In this document: positions 17,923-27,429 of the stretch, one piece after another | Numbering within the stretch: position 1 is the first letter of the stretch | Layout of the letters: each line of letters begins with the position of its first letter | Assembly (NCBI GenBank): GCA_026390835.1 | Contig: JAPLFD010000019.1 | Span: forward strand, 1 to 50,765 | Source: Sphingobacteriales bacterium | GTDB lineage: Bacteria; Bacteroidota; Bacteroidia; Sphingobacteriales; Sphingobacteriaceae | Direction: 5' to 3' | Length of the DNA: 50,765 nt | The notes under the pieces: generated by a model | Seen by the model: only the letters and a program-made list of their open reading frames with translations | What the model was told of the DNA's origin: nothing | Databases searched by the model: none | Translations under genes and position numbers: made by a program

Positions 17923-20307
17923 TCAAAAATCGAATATAATTCCTAATGTTGGCAAAATAGTGCCTGCAGGATCTTCAATAAATTTCATTTTATAACGTGT
18001 AGCATCAGTAGGGTCGCTTTGCGGTACACCACTAGCTGAGCGATCTAATACCAGTTGTTTTTGTTGCTGATAAACGGAATTCGTAATATTCTGAATATCG
18101 AGAAACAGGTTTAAGTTGAATGACTTGAAGGTATATTTTTTATCTAAACGAAGATCTAACTGCGCAAAGTTTCTTAAGCGTTGGCTATTCAATTGGTTGT
18201 AATTAGGCACCCCTCTTGGATAAAAATCCCAATTGGTTTTCAAGGAAGAAGTAGCTAGGTCGTAAGGCGTAAATGGACCACCACCACTCATACGGAAACG
18301 TGCACCTAATTCCCAATTTCGGCCAAATAATTTACCGGCTGTTACACTCACAATGTAACGAGTATCCCATGAAGAAGGTATGTATTGGCTAGCCAGATCT
18401 TTAAATTCGCTACGGAATAAGGTGAAGGATGCCAAGCCGTAAAAGCCTTCTTTTAAACGTTTTTGGGCCAATAACTCTAATCCGTAGCTGCGCCCCTGCG
18501 AAAATCCGGTGAGTTCGCGGTTGCCCACTACTCCAAAATCGGCTCCTAAATTGGCTAAGGGAATATCTCGACCAAACACCCTTACCATGGGGTAGCGATC
18601 GTAATATTTATAAAATCCTTCCACTGTAAAGCGGGTATTACTTAGGGTGTTGTATTCAAAGCCTAAAACTGCTTGTTTTGAGCGAATATATTGGGCTTCC
18701 GTATTTTCTAAAGCTCCGCCAGTTTGGGCCCGATAGCCCAATAAGGTATAAGCAGGTAATTGGTAATATTGGCCCAAATTGGCGTTCATACTTAGTTTCT
18801 CGGTAAAATTATAGGCCATTGAAATCCTTGGTGAAAGGGTTTTCAATAAATTATTCATGTTAGCCGAAAAATTGTTCGCATCTGCACGTAAACCTGCCGA
18901 AAAGTTTAGTTTATCGTTTAAAAAACTTTTACTCAACTGAGCGAACAGACCATATTTAAAAATAGACAGCGACGATTGGTACTGCACGGCACCCAATGGA
19001 AAAAGTTGTTTGGTATCGGTGCTATAGGCTGACGATTCAGCACTAGCTCCCAAGTTTAATTTATAACCACCAATAAAGGTGTTATTCTCAAATCGAAACT
19101 TATTCTCTGCTTCAGATGAAAGATAATCGATGGTGCTGGTTTTTGCTGGGTCGTTGTCTTGATATTTGAGTGCCCTATTTTTGAAATAGTTCCGGCTAAT
19201 TACCCATAAAGAGTTCCCTTTTGCTCGGTAGTTGCGATAGGTTATACCAAAGGTGTAATTGTCTTGTTCATTTACCGGGATATAATCTAAAATGTATTGA
19301 TTACTTTCAGTTTTTTCGGCATCAAAATTAAGTTTAAACCGGTCTATGGCTCCTAAACCAATAAAAGTTAGCTCATTTTTAGGGTTGATTTTATGCTTAA
19401 TTTTAAACTGATAATCTTGGTAGGCTGGCAAAAAAGGTAAACCCAATAGCTTAAACAATCCTTGCAAATACGAATAGCGATAAGAAGCTAAAAAAGTAGT
19501 TTTAGCATTAATTGGTCCCTCTAATGTAGTTGCAAAATCGCTAGAACCTACCGTAAGTGAACTACTCAATTTATCGCTTCGACCATCTTTTTGACGAAAT
19601 TCGAATACCGAACTGAGGGTATTGCCTCGGTTTGCCGGGAAGGCTCCGGAATAAAAATCAACATCACGAATAAAATCGACATTAATTAAGCCCACCGGAC
19701 CGCCAGATGATCCTTGTGTAGTAAAATGATTGATATTAGGAATTTCTATACCATCAATATAAAATCGGTTTTCGCTTGGAGCCCCTCCGCGAATAACAAT
19801 ATCGTTTCGGAAACTCACTTGCGTGGCTACACCAGGCAACGATTGAATGGCTTTGGAAATATCTCGGTTACCACCCGGATTACGCTTTATTTCAGTTACA
19901 CCAATATTGCGCAAAGAGACCGGACTTTCTACAGGTTTTATAAATAGTGGTGCTCTAATACTTACTTCTCCAAGGGTGGTCATTTGTGCCTCTAACAATA
20001 CATCCAACACCGTTGGTCTGGCATTGCTTAGTTGTACATCGAATTGCATCTTTTTCTGATAACCCACCAATGAAAACTGCAGATTATATACAGCTGGCTT
20101 CAGATTTTTAAACTGGTAGATACCAGCAGAATCGGTTTTTACACCGCCACTCAGGCCTTGTATACTCACCGTTACCCCAACTAAGGGTTCGTTAGTTAAG
20201 GCATCTTTTACACTGCCACTAAGTGTAGCCAAATTTTGTGTAGTACGTTGTGCAAACAAGGGCATGCACACACTTAGTAATAGGCTAAAAAACAACGCTC
20301 GTTTCAT
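17923..20307 (-). CDS. TonB-dependent outer-membrane receptor
   Basis: 794 residues from the ATG at 20307; the upstream extension (to 20379) overlaps the promoter box. A signal peptide (MKRALFFSLLLSVCMPLFAQ) is followed by a carboxypeptidase-regulatory-like domain (SGSVKDALTNEPLVGVTVS, about 30-110), then the plug (VTEIKRNPGGNRDISKAIQS, SVRFRNDI-like NDIVIRGGAPSENRFYIDG), and a 22-strand barrel ending in FDF. There is no SusD partner. The substrate is not clear from sequence. The one-base spacing to hemH suggests iron, heme or a porphyrin. Confidence 0.93.
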   Translation of the reverse strand: MKRALFFSLLLSVCMPLFAQRTTQNLATLSGSVKDALTNEPLVGVTVSIQGLSGGVKTDSAGIYQFKNLKPAVYNLQFSLVGYQKKMQFDVQLSNARPTVLDVLLEAQMTTLGEVSIRAPLFIKPVESPVSLRNIGVTEIKRNPGGNRDISKAIQSLPGVATQVSFRNDIVIRGGAPSENRFYIDGIEIPNINHFTTQGSSGGPVGLINVDFIRDVDFYSGAFPANRGNTLSSVFEFRQKDGRSDKLSSSLTVGSSDFATTLEGPINAKTTFLASYRYSYLQGLFKLLGLPFLPAYQDYQFKIKHKINPKNELTFIGLGAIDRFKLNFDAEKTESNQYILDYIPVNEQDNYTFGITYRNYRAKGNSLWVISRNYFKNRALKYQDNDPAKTSTIDYLSSEAENKFRFENNTFIGGYKLNLGASAESSAYSTDTKQLFPLGAVQYQSSLSIFKYGLFAQLSKSFLNDKLNFSAGLRADANNFSANMNNLLKTLSPRISMAYNFTEKLSMNANLGQYYQLPAYTLLGYRAQTGGALENTEAQYIRSKQAVLGFEYNTLSNTRFTVEGFYKYYDRYPMVRVFGRDIPLANLGADFGVVGNRELTGFSQGRSYGLELLAQKRLKEGFYGLASFTLFRSEFKDLASQYIPSSWDTRYIVSVTAGKLFGRNWELGARFRMSGGGPFTPYDLATSSLKTNWDFYPRGVPNYNQLNSQRLRNFAQLDLRLDKKYTFKSFNLNLFLDIQNITNSVYQQQKQLVLDRSASGVPQSDPTDATRYKMKFIEDPAGTILPTLGIIFDF

Positions 20308-20322
20308 ATGGTTTTGTTTTTG

Positions 20323-20330
20323 CAAAGGTA
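20323..20330 (-). promoter_or_regulatory. -7 element of the TonB receptor-hemH operon
   Basis: TACCTTTG on the minus strand (plus-strand CAAAGGTA) matches TAnnTTTG, 15 bases before the ATG at 20307. It supports that start over the longer frame. No clean TTG is seen at -33. Confidence 0.5.
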
Positions 20331-20387
20331 CTAATGCGTATTGAAGCCGAAAACATTCCGCTTTTTTATGACAAAGCAATTACCTGC

Positions 20388-21059
20388 TTATTTTAATTGC
20401 CAAAGTTTCCACCAAGGTGTTCCCGGCGAATCGTGATGTTCGTAATGGTAGCCGAAAAAATAGCAGGTTATAAAGGCTAAAAAATGATTTTTTTGTAGGG
20501 TATTGGATTGATGTTTATTCTCGTGTTCTCCATGATGTGGCATCCAGGTGCCGAAGAAGAATAATTGCAACGTACTTAAAAGTGAGGGAACAACCCAAAA
20601 TAAAATCAGGTTGCTTTCTGTAAACCAAATTTTTAATATGTTGAATAAGGTAGCTAAAATTAAAATTTGCCACCACTTTATGTACGTTTTTACAAAATTA
20701 AAATACCAAGCGAAGAAATTCCCGTGATGGTAATCTGGATCTTTATCAGTATGCACGTGCCGATGATGCTCGTGATGCTTTTGGTATAAAATATGAAGCG
20801 GAAAAAGGGCGTATAAAAGTGTGCACAGTCCGCCGATAAAATTATTTAGTTTTTTATTAGATGATACTGTTCCATGCATAGCATCGTGTGCGGTAATAAA
20901 AAGGCCTGTGTACAAATGCATTTGCAACAGCACCAAAATATACACCCAAGGATTGGACCAAGTAATGGTGAAAACGAGTAAATTACACAGACTGAAAGCC
21001 CAAGAGGCTATTACCAGCAAGGCTATTACTACCCCCCAATTCGAGACATACTTAGTCAT
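20388..21059 (-). CDS. crtW: CrtW-like beta-carotene ketolase / membrane fatty-acid desaturase-type hydroxylase
   Basis: 223-residue integral membrane di-iron enzyme. Histidine boxes are HDAMH (about residues 58-62), HHEHHRHVH (about 94-102) and HYEHH near the C-terminus, plus a further MPHHGEH. The layout GTWMPHHGEHENKHQSN and FFGYHYEHHDSPGTPWWKL is the CrtW pattern (C-4 ketolation of beta-carotene) rather than that of lipid desaturases. It has four or so membrane helices. Its start overlaps the end of trhO by eight bases, an unexpected pairing. No other carotenoid genes lie in the window, so the substrate is inferred from family only. Confidence 0.8.
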   Translation of the reverse strand: MTKYVSNWGVVIALLVIASWAFSLCNLLVFTITWSNPWVYILVLLQMHLYTGLFITAHDAMHGTVSSNKKLNNFIGGLCTLLYALFPLHILYQKHHEHHRHVHTDKDPDYHHGNFFAWYFNFVKTYIKWWQILILATLFNILKIWFTESNLILFWVVPSLLSTLQLFFFGTWMPHHGEHENKHQSNTLQKNHFLAFITCYFFGYHYEHHDSPGTPWWKLWQLK

Positions 21060-22020
21060 TTGCTACTGATTTTAAACTTTTTCTACTGCTATTTACAGGC
21101 TGAGGTACTTTTACATAATATCCTGTACCATCGTATGTTCGTTTACGTGGGTGCTCCATGCAGGTTTCACAGCAGCAACCTTGCAAATCGTCTCCACAAG
21201 TATCACATTGCGTAAAGTGCTCGTTACATTCCGGATTGGCGCAATTAATCATTTTAGCTGTGGTGGCACCGCAATTAAAACAGCTGGACACGATTACTGG
21301 ATTTTCGCTGTTCACATCAACTGCTACCCGGCTGTCGAATACATAGCATTTACCTTCAAAATCTTTACCACCGGCTTCTTTACCGTATTTAATAATACCG
21401 CCATGTAATTGGTAAACATCTTTAAAACCTTCGTGTAATAATAATGCGGATGCTTTTTCACACTTAATGCCACCTGTGCAATAGGTTACTATTTTCTTGT
21501 CTTTGTATTGTGCTAATTCATTTATCTTTTCTGGGAACTCTCTGAAATTCTCAATATCGAGGGTAATGGCATTTTTAAAACGGCCCATATTGTGTTCGTA
21601 ATTAGAACGCACATCTAAAATCACCACATCTTCTTGATCTTTCATAGCCAGAAAGTCCATTGGCTCTAAATGCTTGCCCGTTTGTTTAGTTGGGTCAATA
21701 ATTTTTGGGTTTCGTAAGCCCGAATGCACAATTTCCGATTTGTAACGGCAATGCATTTTAATAAATGAAGGCTCGTGTACCTCATCAATTTTAAAATCCG
21801 TTTTAGCAAAGCGTTGGTCGGCATGAAGCCCATTCATGTAAGCTCTACAGGCTTCTGGCGTACCCGAAACAGTTCCATTAAGTCCTTCATCGGCCACAAT
21901 AATTCGGCCTACAAGGTTTAACGATTGACAAAATTTTAAATGATCGGCCGCAAATTGTTCGGCTTCTACTATAGGGCTATAGCAGTAGTAAAGTAAGGTT
22001 AGGTAGTTTTTCATAATCAT
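21052..22020 (-). CDS. trhO: tRNA uridine(34) hydroxylase (rhodanese-domain)
   Basis: Oxygen-dependent hydroxylase that makes 5-hydroxyuridine at the wobble base of tRNAs. It is 322 residues long, with an N-terminal acylphosphatase-like domain (VGRIIVADEGLNGTVSG), a rhodanese domain with the catalytic cysteine in TYCTGGIKCEKAS, and a Cys-rich C-terminal tail (CFNCGATTAK, CDTCGDDLQGCCCETC) that probably binds zinc. The start may be the ATG at 22020 or the one at 22014; both are plausible. A -7 box lies 32 bases upstream. It overlaps the ketolase gene by eight bases and reads first. Confidence 0.94.
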   Translation of the reverse strand: MIMKNYLTLLYYCYSPIVEAEQFAADHLKFCQSLNLVGRIIVADEGLNGTVSGTPEACRAYMNGLHADQRFAKTDFKIDEVHEPSFIKMHCRYKSEIVHSGLRNPKIIDPTKQTGKHLEPMDFLAMKDQEDVVILDVRSNYEHNMGRFKNAITLDIENFREFPEKINELAQYKDKKIVTYCTGGIKCEKASALLLHEGFKDVYQLHGGIIKYGKEAGGKDFEGKCYVFDSRVAVDVNSENPVIVSSCFNCGATTAKMINCANPECNEHFTQCDTCGDDLQGCCCETCMEHPRKRTYDGTGYYVKVPQPVNSSRKSLKSVAND

Positions 22021-22052
22021 TGATGCTGCTGCAAACAGCGTTAAATGAATTA

Positions 22053-22060
22053 CAAAGATA
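22053..22060 (-). promoter_or_regulatory. -7 element of trhO
   Basis: TATCTTTG on the minus strand fits TAnnTTTG and lies 32 bases before the trhO ATG. No good -33 TTG is seen. Confidence 0.4.
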
Positions 22061-22079
22061 GAAAATGCGTATGAAAAAG

Positions 22080-22547
22080 CTAGTATTCGGCCGGAACAGC
22101 AAGTCTAGGATCTTTGGGATCATAAAATATATCAATTAAATCCCCTACTCGAGGGATTTGCACTCGAGACACCGTAAGTTCAAAAGTTGCCAAATTATTT
22201 AAGATGCGTACACTGATAGCTATTCGTGGGTTTTTATTCACTGTAAGTCGAGTATCCACAATGTGAATAATGGGTACAGAAGCCCAAACTCCTTCCTTTT
22301 TCAAGCGCTTATACAACCGTTTTTGGCGATAGGCTTTAAGCAAAATGGGTAACCAAAAAATGACCATAATAGCTATTAATCCACCTACAAACAATACAAT
22401 AAAATACGGATTAGCCACATATTGCGCTAACCATACGGTCATTTTTGCAGCATGGTTTAAATCTTGAGTAGTGGTAAACACCAAATACATGCCTCCTAAC
22501 CATACTAAAAAGAATAAAGCAAGCAAAAAACGGTACAAAAATTTCAT
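22080..22547 (-). CDS. Small two-helix membrane protein, unknown
   Basis: 155 residues that I do not recognise. Two strong hydrophobic helices lie at about residues 5-25 and 48-72, followed by a basic stretch (KAYRQKRLYKRLKK) and a soluble beta-rich domain of about 75 residues. The end, GDLIDIFYDPKDPRLAVP, resembles the DUF3592-type V-x-YDPxDPxxA motif, so a domain of that type on the cytoplasmic side is possible. It stands between DUF5686 and trhO on the same strand with modest gaps and no clear promoter of its own. Confidence 0.75.
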   Translation of the reverse strand: MKFLYRFLLALFFLVWLGGMYLVFTTTQDLNHAAKMTVWLAQYVANPYFIVLFVGGLIAIMVIFWLPILLKAYRQKRLYKRLKKEGVWASVPIIHIVDTRLTVNKNPRIAISVRILNNLATFELTVSRVQIPRVGDLIDIFYDPKDPRLAVPAEY

Positions 22548-22593
22548 ACCCTTTAAACGAATGTAGAAGGAATTTATTGGAGATAAGAAAAAA

Positions 22594-25050
22594 TTAATTC
22601 AGGCCAATAGCAATACGAATGCCTCTATTTTTAGCTAGGTTTAAATCGTTTGATTGCCCATAAAACACCTTAAAATTTAGCCATTGTAGGCCGGCATACC
22701 ATTCATTATAATGACCTAGATTAGGTGTTTTCAAATAATTGAACCCTACCAATTCCTGGAGTTTCAATTTACGAATGAGTGGAATTTTATTGAATATAAA
22801 TCCCGAAAAATTATGCGAAACATGTGCTTCTACAAATTGGCCGGCTGTACTATGTGTATAATAGTCTAAGAACAAAAAACTATTGGGCTGTGCCTGAAAA
22901 GCCGTACGTAAATTGCCTGTAAAATGTTGGTAATCTGGAAAGAATACAGATGAATTATTGAGATATTTTCCGGCAGCAACATAAAATGATGATTTACCAT
23001 AAAAACCCATCGGAATATCTGATTTGGTTAAATCAAAACTTAACACATCGTAGCGAACATCAGATGAAAGAAATCCATTAATCCCACGAACATAGTTTAA
23101 ACCCAAAGTGGGGTACTTTGATGCTTGGTAATATTTACCCGTTGGATAGGTTACATATTTGTCACTAAAATTATAACTGGCCCGAAGTTCCAATTTAACC
23201 GATTGATTGTTCGGAAAAAGCGGTACATCCTGAGAAGGGTTTAAGGGGTTATTGGAGCTAAACGTTCTATTATCAAAATCATTTATACGGTAGGCGCTAG
23301 CGTTCACCAAACTTCTTCGACTGGCAAACTCAAGGGAAGCAGAAGTACGCACATTGCCAAAAATGCGACCACTAAGTCCCAATTGGGCAAAGGCATTGTG
23401 GTACAATTTTAAATCGTTACGCTCCTCAAATAGAGAGTTAATGCTATTTTGCAAAGGCGTTACCGAACCTCTCTTATTTAAATCCTGAATATCAGAGCCT
23501 AATGCAAAAGAGAATATACCATTTCCTACCGGCAATGAACCTCTGACATGAGCATTAATTAATTGATTGGCAAAACCATAACGCACATTTGCAGAATAAC
23601 GCACCCATTTATTGCTTAAACTATCTATTTGCTTTACATAAGCCGCTCCAAAGTTTACACCAAACCCTTCCACTGTATTGTAAAATGCAGAACGTAATAA
23701 TGAATTGATACGCAAGTATTGCTTTTTGAATCGATTGCTATGCGTATAACCAGAACCAATCAAAAAACGCATCGGTTTAAAGATATTACTCTTACTGTCT
23801 AAAGAATCTAAATACGGTTTCGATTCTCGTTTAGCGGCCAAGGTTTCTTTTTTAAAATAGTCGGTGGTCTCCTCATCTGTTAAGGGTATGGGTCGCGATC
23901 GTTCCCAATAGCTATAATCTTTTTTGTTGACTTCTCTCGTTATTTTGAGAGCTTCTCTAAAACTATTTTTTTCGAAAGCAGGCTCTAATTGGTAGTTTTT
24001 AAATACAGCTACAAAATATCCTCCAAAAGAAAAGCCCATAAAACCTCCGTTGAACTCCATTTTTACCGAAGCCGGCATCCAGCTATCGGCACCCGTTGGA
24101 ATAAAATCTTGCTTAATTTTCAACGTGTCCACAAAGTTTAGGTTATTGTCTTTGCTCAAATACAAATCGGTACTATAAATACGCCACGAATCTTCTAAAA
24201 TATAGATGTTACCTCGAAATACCGGATCGGATATCCTTTTAGGTATTACCTGAATTTTATTAACCATTTCCCCATTTTCTACGGTAGAACCCAAAAATTT
24301 ATAGGTATAGTATAAAAAAGCATCCTCGGCTATGGGCGATACCAGTGGCCGTAAACTCAAGCCTTCCCAACTCTGATAATTCTCATAAAAATTTACCTTT
24401 AAATCTGTAGCTCGATTAAAACTGAAGGCCCTATTATTGCCCGAAGTCTTCGAAGAAAGCATTTCTTCGCGATATTGATTCGGTTGTTGATAGCTCAATT
24501 TCGATTCAGATTCAGATAGGTAAATAATCCCTCTTCGGTTAGAATCTAAGCCCAATTGCTTACCCAATTCATCGATATTTAAACCCATAAATTTTTTAGG
24601 AGCGGCCAATAATTTTTGCATCCCCTTTATATATACCTCGGCCGTATAGGCTTTAACCTCGGTTAAGTGCAACTTGCGGTTTTTTATGGCTTGACGAATG
24701 ATGGCATATGCCGGATCCTCGGCATCGGCTTTAATTACCACATCACTTAACTGATAGGCCTCGGGTTGTAAATTAAAATTAAGTTTAGTATCGGCCACAA
24801 GCGAAAGGGCTTGGCTATACTGGCCATAGCCTACAGCCCGCACCATCAATTCTATACTGCCCTGCTTTACACGTAACTGATACAAACCCTCCGAATTGGC
24901 GGAAGTACCAACGGTTGTACCTTTCACATACACACTTGCAAAAGAAATGGGCTGCCCTTGGGTATCGGTCACTTTACCACTTATGAGTACCGTTTGCCCA
25001 AATAGAGCTTGACTTAGCAATAAAAAGAAGAATAGAAAGTGTAGTTTCAT
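22594..25050 (-). CDS. DUF5686 protein with N-terminal carboxypeptidase-regulatory domain
   Basis: 818-residue exported protein. A signal peptide (MKLHFLFFFLLLSQALFG) is followed by a CarboxypepD_reg-like beta sandwich (SGKVTDTQGQPISFASVYVK, about 23-105) and then a long region that matches the Bacteroidota DUF5686 family from memory. This has an N-terminal soluble part (AEVYIKGMQKL, YLSESESKLSYQQP) and a C-terminal half rich in amphipathic strands like an outer-membrane barrel, ending RIAIGLN. The function is unknown. It is divergent from kbl across about 120 bases. A role in envelope biogenesis or assembly is only a guess from location and fold. Confidence 0.85.
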   Translation of the reverse strand: MKLHFLFFFLLLSQALFGQTVLISGKVTDTQGQPISFASVYVKGTTVGTSANSEGLYQLRVKQGSIELMVRAVGYGQYSQALSLVADTKLNFNLQPEAYQLSDVVIKADAEDPAYAIIRQAIKNRKLHLTEVKAYTAEVYIKGMQKLLAAPKKFMGLNIDELGKQLGLDSNRRGIIYLSESESKLSYQQPNQYREEMLSSKTSGNNRAFSFNRATDLKVNFYENYQSWEGLSLRPLVSPIAEDAFLYYTYKFLGSTVENGEMVNKIQVIPKRISDPVFRGNIYILEDSWRIYSTDLYLSKDNNLNFVDTLKIKQDFIPTGADSWMPASVKMEFNGGFMGFSFGGYFVAVFKNYQLEPAFEKNSFREALKITREVNKKDYSYWERSRPIPLTDEETTDYFKKETLAAKRESKPYLDSLDSKSNIFKPMRFLIGSGYTHSNRFKKQYLRINSLLRSAFYNTVEGFGVNFGAAYVKQIDSLSNKWVRYSANVRYGFANQLINAHVRGSLPVGNGIFSFALGSDIQDLNKRGSVTPLQNSINSLFEERNDLKLYHNAFAQLGLSGRIFGNVRTSASLEFASRRSLVNASAYRINDFDNRTFSSNNPLNPSQDVPLFPNNQSVKLELRASYNFSDKYVTYPTGKYYQASKYPTLGLNYVRGINGFLSSDVRYDVLSFDLTKSDIPMGFYGKSSFYVAAGKYLNNSSVFFPDYQHFTGNLRTAFQAQPNSFLFLDYYTHSTAGQFVEAHVSHNFSGFIFNKIPLIRKLKLQELVGFNYLKTPNLGHYNEWYAGLQWLNFKVFYGQSNDLNLAKNRGIRIAIGLN

Positions 25051-25169
25051 GAATCTTTGAAGATACTGTAAAGATGCTATTTATCTGGTAAGAGTTGCAC
25101 CATTCATCATGAAAAAACATGAAAAATTTCAGCCCAAATTGCTTAATTTTACGGTTTAATTACAAAGGA

Positions 25170-26360
25170 ATGTACAAAACCCTACAACCCGTTCTTCAAC
25201 AAGAACTGAGCAGCATTAAAGATGCTGGTTTATACAAACAAGAGCGCATCATTACTTCGGCGCAAGGAGCCGAAATTTCGGTGCAAGGCGGTAAGCAAGT
25301 ACTCAACTTTTGTGCAAACAATTATTTAGGTCTTAGTTCACATCCTCGGGTAATAGCCGCTGCAAAAGATACTATCGATACTCGTGGTTTTGGATTATCA
25401 TCGGTGCGTTTTATATGTGGTACGCAAGATATTCACAAAGAATTGGAGCATAAAATTTCTGAATTTTTAGGCACCGAAGACACCATTTTATATGCCGCCG
25501 CTTTTGATGCCAATGGAGGTGTTTTTGAACCTTTGTTTAACGAACAAGATGCCATTATTTCTGATGAATTAAACCACGCCTCTATAATTGATGGCGTACG
25601 TTTGTGCAAAGCCCAACGCTACCGCTACAAACACGACGATATGGCCGATTTGGAAGCCCAATTGCAAGCTACTCGAAACCTACGACACCGCATTATTGTA
25701 ACCGATGGTGCGTTCTCTATGGATGGCACCATTGCCCAATTAGATAAAATTTGCGCCTTAGCCGAACAATACCAAGCCTTGGTCATGATTGACGAATGCC
25801 ATTGTTCGGGCTTTCTGGGAAAAACCGGTCGCGGTACTCACGAGCACCACGGCGTAATGGGCCAAATTGATATTATTACCGGAACCCTGGGCAAAGCTTT
25901 AGGCGGCGCCTCAGGCGGTTTTACCTCCGGCCGAAAAGAAATTATCGACTTATTACGCCAGCGCTCACGCCCTTATTTGTTCTCGAATACCTTGGCTCCT
26001 TCTATAGTAGGCGGTTCTATTGCAGTATTAGATATGCTCAGCGAAACCACCGAATTACGCGATAAATTGGAATTGAATACCCAATACTTTCGCAGTAAAA
26101 TGACCGAGGCTGGCTTTGATATTAAGTCGGGCGTTCACCCCATTGTACCCGTAATGCTTTACGATGCCAAGCTGGCTCAAAGCTTTGCAGCCCGCATGCT
26201 CGAAGAAGGCATTTACGTCATCGGGTTTTACTACCCGGTGGTGGCCCAGGGCAAAGCCCGTATTCGGGTACAATTATCTGCCGCACATACGCAGGCACAC
26301 CTCGACAAAGCCATTGCCGCCTTTACCAAAGTGGGCAAAGAGTTGGGGGTTATTAAATAA
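25170..26360 (+). CDS. kbl: Glycine C-acetyltransferase (2-amino-3-ketobutyrate CoA ligase)
   Basis: PLP enzyme of the alpha-oxoamine synthase family. With threonine dehydrogenase it converts threonine to glycine and acetyl-CoA. I choose the ATG at 25170 (MYKTLQP, after AAAGGA) over the longer frame from 25119; it gives 396 residues like other KBL proteins. Motifs are NFCANNYLGLSSHP, SVRFICGTQDIHKELE, SDELNHASIIDGVRLCKA and the PLP lysine K242 in GTLGKALGG. Near full-length similarity to E. coli KBL, remembered by eye, argues against serine palmitoyltransferase or BioF. No tdh gene is adjacent, so the threonine partner must be elsewhere. Confidence 0.94.
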   Translation: MYKTLQPVLQQELSSIKDAGLYKQERIITSAQGAEISVQGGKQVLNFCANNYLGLSSHPRVIAAAKDTIDTRGFGLSSVRFICGTQDIHKELEHKISEFLGTEDTILYAAAFDANGGVFEPLFNEQDAIISDELNHASIIDGVRLCKAQRYRYKHDDMADLEAQLQATRNLRHRIIVTDGAFSMDGTIAQLDKICALAEQYQALVMIDECHCSGFLGKTGRGTHEHHGVMGQIDIITGTLGKALGGASGGFTSGRKEIIDLLRQRSRPYLFSNTLAPSIVGGSIAVLDMLSETTELRDKLELNTQYFRSKMTEAGFDIKSGVHPIVPVMLYDAKLAQSFAARMLEEGIYVIGFYYPVVAQGKARIRVQLSAAHTQAHLDKAIAAFTKVGKELGVIK

Positions 26361-26392
26361 AACCGTTATTTTGGGCTTTGTCCAATAAAATT

Positions 26393-27427
26393 ATGCAAGC
26401 AAAACTCGACCAATACACCGCCGAAATCAAGCAATTTAGCCCTGCCAATGCCCAAGAGGTAGAAAGCTTCCGTATTAAATTTTTAGGTAGCAAAGGCATT
26501 GTTAAAGAGTTGTTCGATGAATTTAAATCGGTAGGACCCGAAGAAAAACGAGTATTTGGTAAAGTTTTAAACGAATTTAAACAAGTAGCCGAGGCAAAAT
26601 TCGAGGCCTGCAAAGCGCAATTTGAATCGAGTACAAGCACTCAGAAATTAGATACCGACCTAACTCTACCCGGCGAAGGCATGGAATTGGGGGCTCGTCA
26701 TCCTTTACAATTGGTGCGTAGAGAAATTGTAGAAATTTTTAAAAAGTTAGGGTTCACCGTAGCCGAAGGCCCCGAAATTGAAGACGATTGGCATAACTTT
26801 TCTGCCTTAAATTTCCCCGAAGAACATCCGGCAAGAGACATGCAGGATACATTTTTCATCAAAAAGGGAGGCGAAAAAGGGGATATCGCTTTGCGTACAC
26901 ATACCTCATCGGTACAAGTGCGTATGATGGAACAAGGCAAACCACCTTTCCGCTCCATTATGCCGGGCCGTGTTTACCGAAATGAAGCCATTTCGGCTCG
27001 TGCACACTGCTTTTTTCATCAAATAGAAGGCTTATATGTAGATGAAAACGTCTCCTTTGCCGATTTAAAGCAAACCTTATTCTATTTCGTTCAAGAACTA
27101 TACGGCGAAGGCACCCAAGTGCGTTTCCGCCCATCGTATTTCCCATTCACTGAACCTTCAGCAGAAATGGATATATCGTGTAGTATTTGCAAAGGTGCCG
27201 GTTGCAACATGTGTAAAGGTTCGGGCTGGGTAGAAATTTTAGGTTGCGGCATGGTAGACCCCAATGTATTAGAAAACTGCGGCATCGACTCAAATAAATA
27301 TACTGGCTTTGCGTTTGGAATGGGTATTGAACGCATAACCAATCTAAAATATGAGATTAAAGATTTGCGTTTATTCTCCGAGAACGATGTTCGTTTCTTA
27401 AAACAATTTCAATCAGAAATTAGCTAA
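26393..27427 (+). CDS. pheS: Phenylalanyl-tRNA synthetase alpha subunit
   Basis: Catalytic subunit of the class II enzyme that charges tRNA-Phe; PheT must be elsewhere. It has 344 residues from the ATG at 26393; an in-frame TTG at 26378 is less likely. The order is an N-terminal coiled coil (about 1-85, tRNA binding) and then the class II core: HPLQLVRREIVEIF, RTHTSSVQVRMM (motif 2 side), PSYFPFTEPSAEMD, and GMGIERITNLKYEIKDLR (motif 3). A four-Cys stretch CSICKGAGCNMCKGSGW lies just before motif 3, as in some other bacterial PheS, and could bind metal. The lipoprotein gene follows after two bases. Confidence 0.96.
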   Translation: MQAKLDQYTAEIKQFSPANAQEVESFRIKFLGSKGIVKELFDEFKSVGPEEKRVFGKVLNEFKQVAEAKFEACKAQFESSTSTQKLDTDLTLPGEGMELGARHPLQLVRREIVEIFKKLGFTVAEGPEIEDDWHNFSALNFPEEHPARDMQDTFFIKKGGEKGDIALRTHTSSVQVRMMEQGKPPFRSIMPGRVYRNEAISARAHCFFHQIEGLYVDENVSFADLKQTLFYFVQELYGEGTQVRFRPSYFPFTEPSAEMDISCSICKGAGCNMCKGSGWVEILGCGMVDPNVLENCGIDSNKYTGFAFGMGIERITNLKYEIKDLRLFSENDVRFLKQFQSEIS

Positions 27428-27429
27428 AC

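Noticed and set aside
25119-26360. kbl as serine palmitoyltransferase (sphingolipid synthesis)
   Set aside because: Close by-eye match to KBL throughout, including NFCANNYLGL and DECH/SGFLGKTGRG regions; SPT in this phylum is more distant.
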